Shown: one piece after another, positions 63,004 to 64,000 of the stretch
Layout: each line of letters opens with the position of its first letter
How positions within the stretch are numbered: the first letter of the stretch is position 1
Origin: Streptomyces sp. HNM0575
GTDB taxonomy: Bacteria > Actinomycetota > Actinomycetes > Streptomycetales > Streptomycetaceae
Assembly: GCF_012726265.1 (NCBI RefSeq)
Contig: NZ_JAASAG010000004.1
Location: 124,001 to 188,000, forward strand
Reading direction: 5' to 3'
DNA length: 64,000 nucleotides
The notes under the pieces: generated by a model
The model's input: the letters and a program-made list of their open reading frames with translations, nothing else
Databases searched by the model: none
Told to the model about the DNA's origin: nothing
Translations under genes and position numbers: made by a program

Positions 63004-64000
63004 ATGCCGGGATCGCCCGACCACGAGACGTCGGCGAACGACGCCGAGGTCCCCATCAAGCGTTCCTACGCCTCCTACTCCTCGCCCGGCCAGGCCTCCC
63101 TCCGTGCCTGGGCCGAGCACCACGGCGAGCGGCCGGGTCCGTACCGCCCGCGTTTCATGGTGTATTCGGGGCTCGGTTCGCCCCGTATGACGGCCGACAG
63201 GCTCGGGCTCCTCCAGCAGCTCGGGGCCGAGTCGTTCCTCCTGGCCGCCGATCTGCCGTCCCAGCTCGGCTACGACGCCGACCACGAGTTGGCGTTCGCC
63301 CAGGTCGGCCGCGCGGGCGTCTCCTGCTCCACGCTGGAGGACTTCGCCTCCATCTGCTCGGGGCTGGACCTCGATGCGGCCGACAGCCTCGGCATGCTCG
63401 CGAACTCGATCGGCCACATCGGCCTCGCGATGGTGGTGTCGGTCCTGCGTGACCGGAGTGCGTCCGATGTCCGGCTCGTCATGCAGAACGATCCGCTCAA
63501 GGAGTTCACGGCGCGCGGCACGGAGATCCACGAGCCCGAGCAGGCCGTGCGCATCGCGTGCGACTGCGTCGCGTACGCGATCGACGAGGACCTTCCGGGT
63601 GCGGCGATCACGGTGTGCTCCAACCACTACGACGTGGCCGGCGCCGGTCCGGTGCTCGGTGTGGCGCTGGCGTTCGCCAACGCACTGGTCTACGTCGACG
63701 AACTCGTGGCACGGGGGTACGCCGCGACCGACGTCCTCGGAAAGATGATGTTCTTCCTCAACGAGCGCAGCGACCTCTTCGTCGGCGCCTCGCTCTTCCG
63801 TACCGCCCGGGTCCTGTGGGGGCAGATCGTCGAGGAGCGGTACGGACTCCCGGTCGCCGATCAGCCCGTCATGACGATCATGGGCTACTCCCATGGTCTC
63901 GAATCGGCCGACGAGCCCCTGGTGAACATCCCGAGGGTCACGCTCAGCGTGCTGAGCTCGATGCTCGGCGGCGTGGACTACCTCTGCGCGACGGGCTACG
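63004..64000 (+). CDS. Divergent methylmalonyl-CoA-mutase-like protein, 3' end cut by window
   Basis: The frame is open from ATG 63004 to the right edge (332 codons visible). It resembles the large, catalytic barrel of B12-dependent acyl-CoA mutases: VYSGLGSPRMTADRL (equivalent of the QYAGFGTAEETNRR region), DLPSQLGYDADH, QNDPLKEFTARGTE (conserved Gln and Arg), NHYDVAGAG (conserved His), FFLNERSDLF and FRTARVLW. The similarity is clear, but many positions differ from true mutases: the Tyr before the His is Asn, and several substrate-loop residues are changed. The reaction may therefore differ. The B12-binding domain or subunit would lie beyond the window. Only a weak GAAG precedes the ATG; the frame has a stop at 62983 and no other start. 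Confidence 0.8.
   Translation, partial: MPGSPDHETSANDAEVPIKRSYASYSSPGQASLRAWAEHHGERPGPYRPRFMVYSGLGSPRMTADRLGLLQQLGAESFLLAADLPSQLGYDADHELAFAQVGRAGVSCSTLEDFASICSGLDLDAADSLGMLANSIGHIGLAMVVSVLRDRSASDVRLVMQNDPLKEFTARGTEIHEPEQAVRIACDCVAYAIDEDLPGAAITVCSNHYDVAGAGPVLGVALAFANALVYVDELVARGYAATDVLGKMMFFLNERSDLFVGASLFRTARVLWGQIVEERYGLPVADQPVMTIMGYSHGLESADEPLVNIPRVTLSVLSSMLGGVDYLCATGY

Overview
The window is very GC-rich (strong G/C bias at third codon positions, GTG starts, TGA stops, ATGA/GTGA gene overlaps, weak or absent ribosome sites on several regulators). This points to an actinomycete, most likely Streptomyces or a close relative. No rRNA, tRNA, CRISPR array or insertion sequence was recognised.

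Positions 1-43936 hold three giant non-ribosomal peptide synthetase (NRPS) genes on the + strand. They are coupled by GTGA overlaps, and the first is cut by the left edge of the window. Together they carry 11 adenylation domains in 11 modules (module 1 has only the end of its condensation domain). Reading the nine specificity-pocket residues by eye gives: Thr - Ser-like - unassigned hydrophobic (epimerised) - Thr - unassigned (epimerised) - Val - Ser-like (epimerised) - unassigned (epimerised) - Gly - Ser (epimerised) - unassigned with an acidic pocket (epimerised). The last module ends in an epimerisation domain and has no thioesterase. Module 2 is the only module whose carrier domain looks built for an epimerase but has none.

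Positions 43937-51228 look like the iron and export part of the same locus. Two strong hairpins close the NRPS operon. A Tat-exported FecB/FepB-type lipoprotein faces a five-gene + strand operon: siderophore-interacting ferric reductase, alpha/beta hydrolase, two ABC half-transporters, second alpha/beta hydrolase. A DtxR/IdeR/DmdR1-type iron box lies between the two divergent promoters. The two half-transporters have complementary degenerate and intact ATP-site motifs, as expected of a heterodimeric exporter. This neighbourhood suggests that the peptide is a siderophore or is made under iron limitation. No ornithine hydroxylase, formyl/acetyl transferase, MbtH protein or importer permease is visible in the window; these may lie to the left or elsewhere.

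Positions 51229-57862 are a patchwork of small regulator-target pairs: a reductase under a TetR-type palindrome, a hotdog thioesterase, a MerR regulator with its own 19-bp-spacer promoter, a TetR regulator divergent from a methyltransferase, an ArsR/SRPBCC pair, and a second methyltransferase. Positions 57955-62510 (- strand) are a catabolic-looking set: flavin-dependent LLM oxidoreductase, MFS permease of the metabolite:H+ symporter type, SMP-30 lactonase, SDR dehydrogenase and ABM monooxygenase. After a roughly 490-bp gap with a heptamer tandem repeat, a divergent methylmalonyl-CoA-mutase-like gene starts and runs off the right edge.
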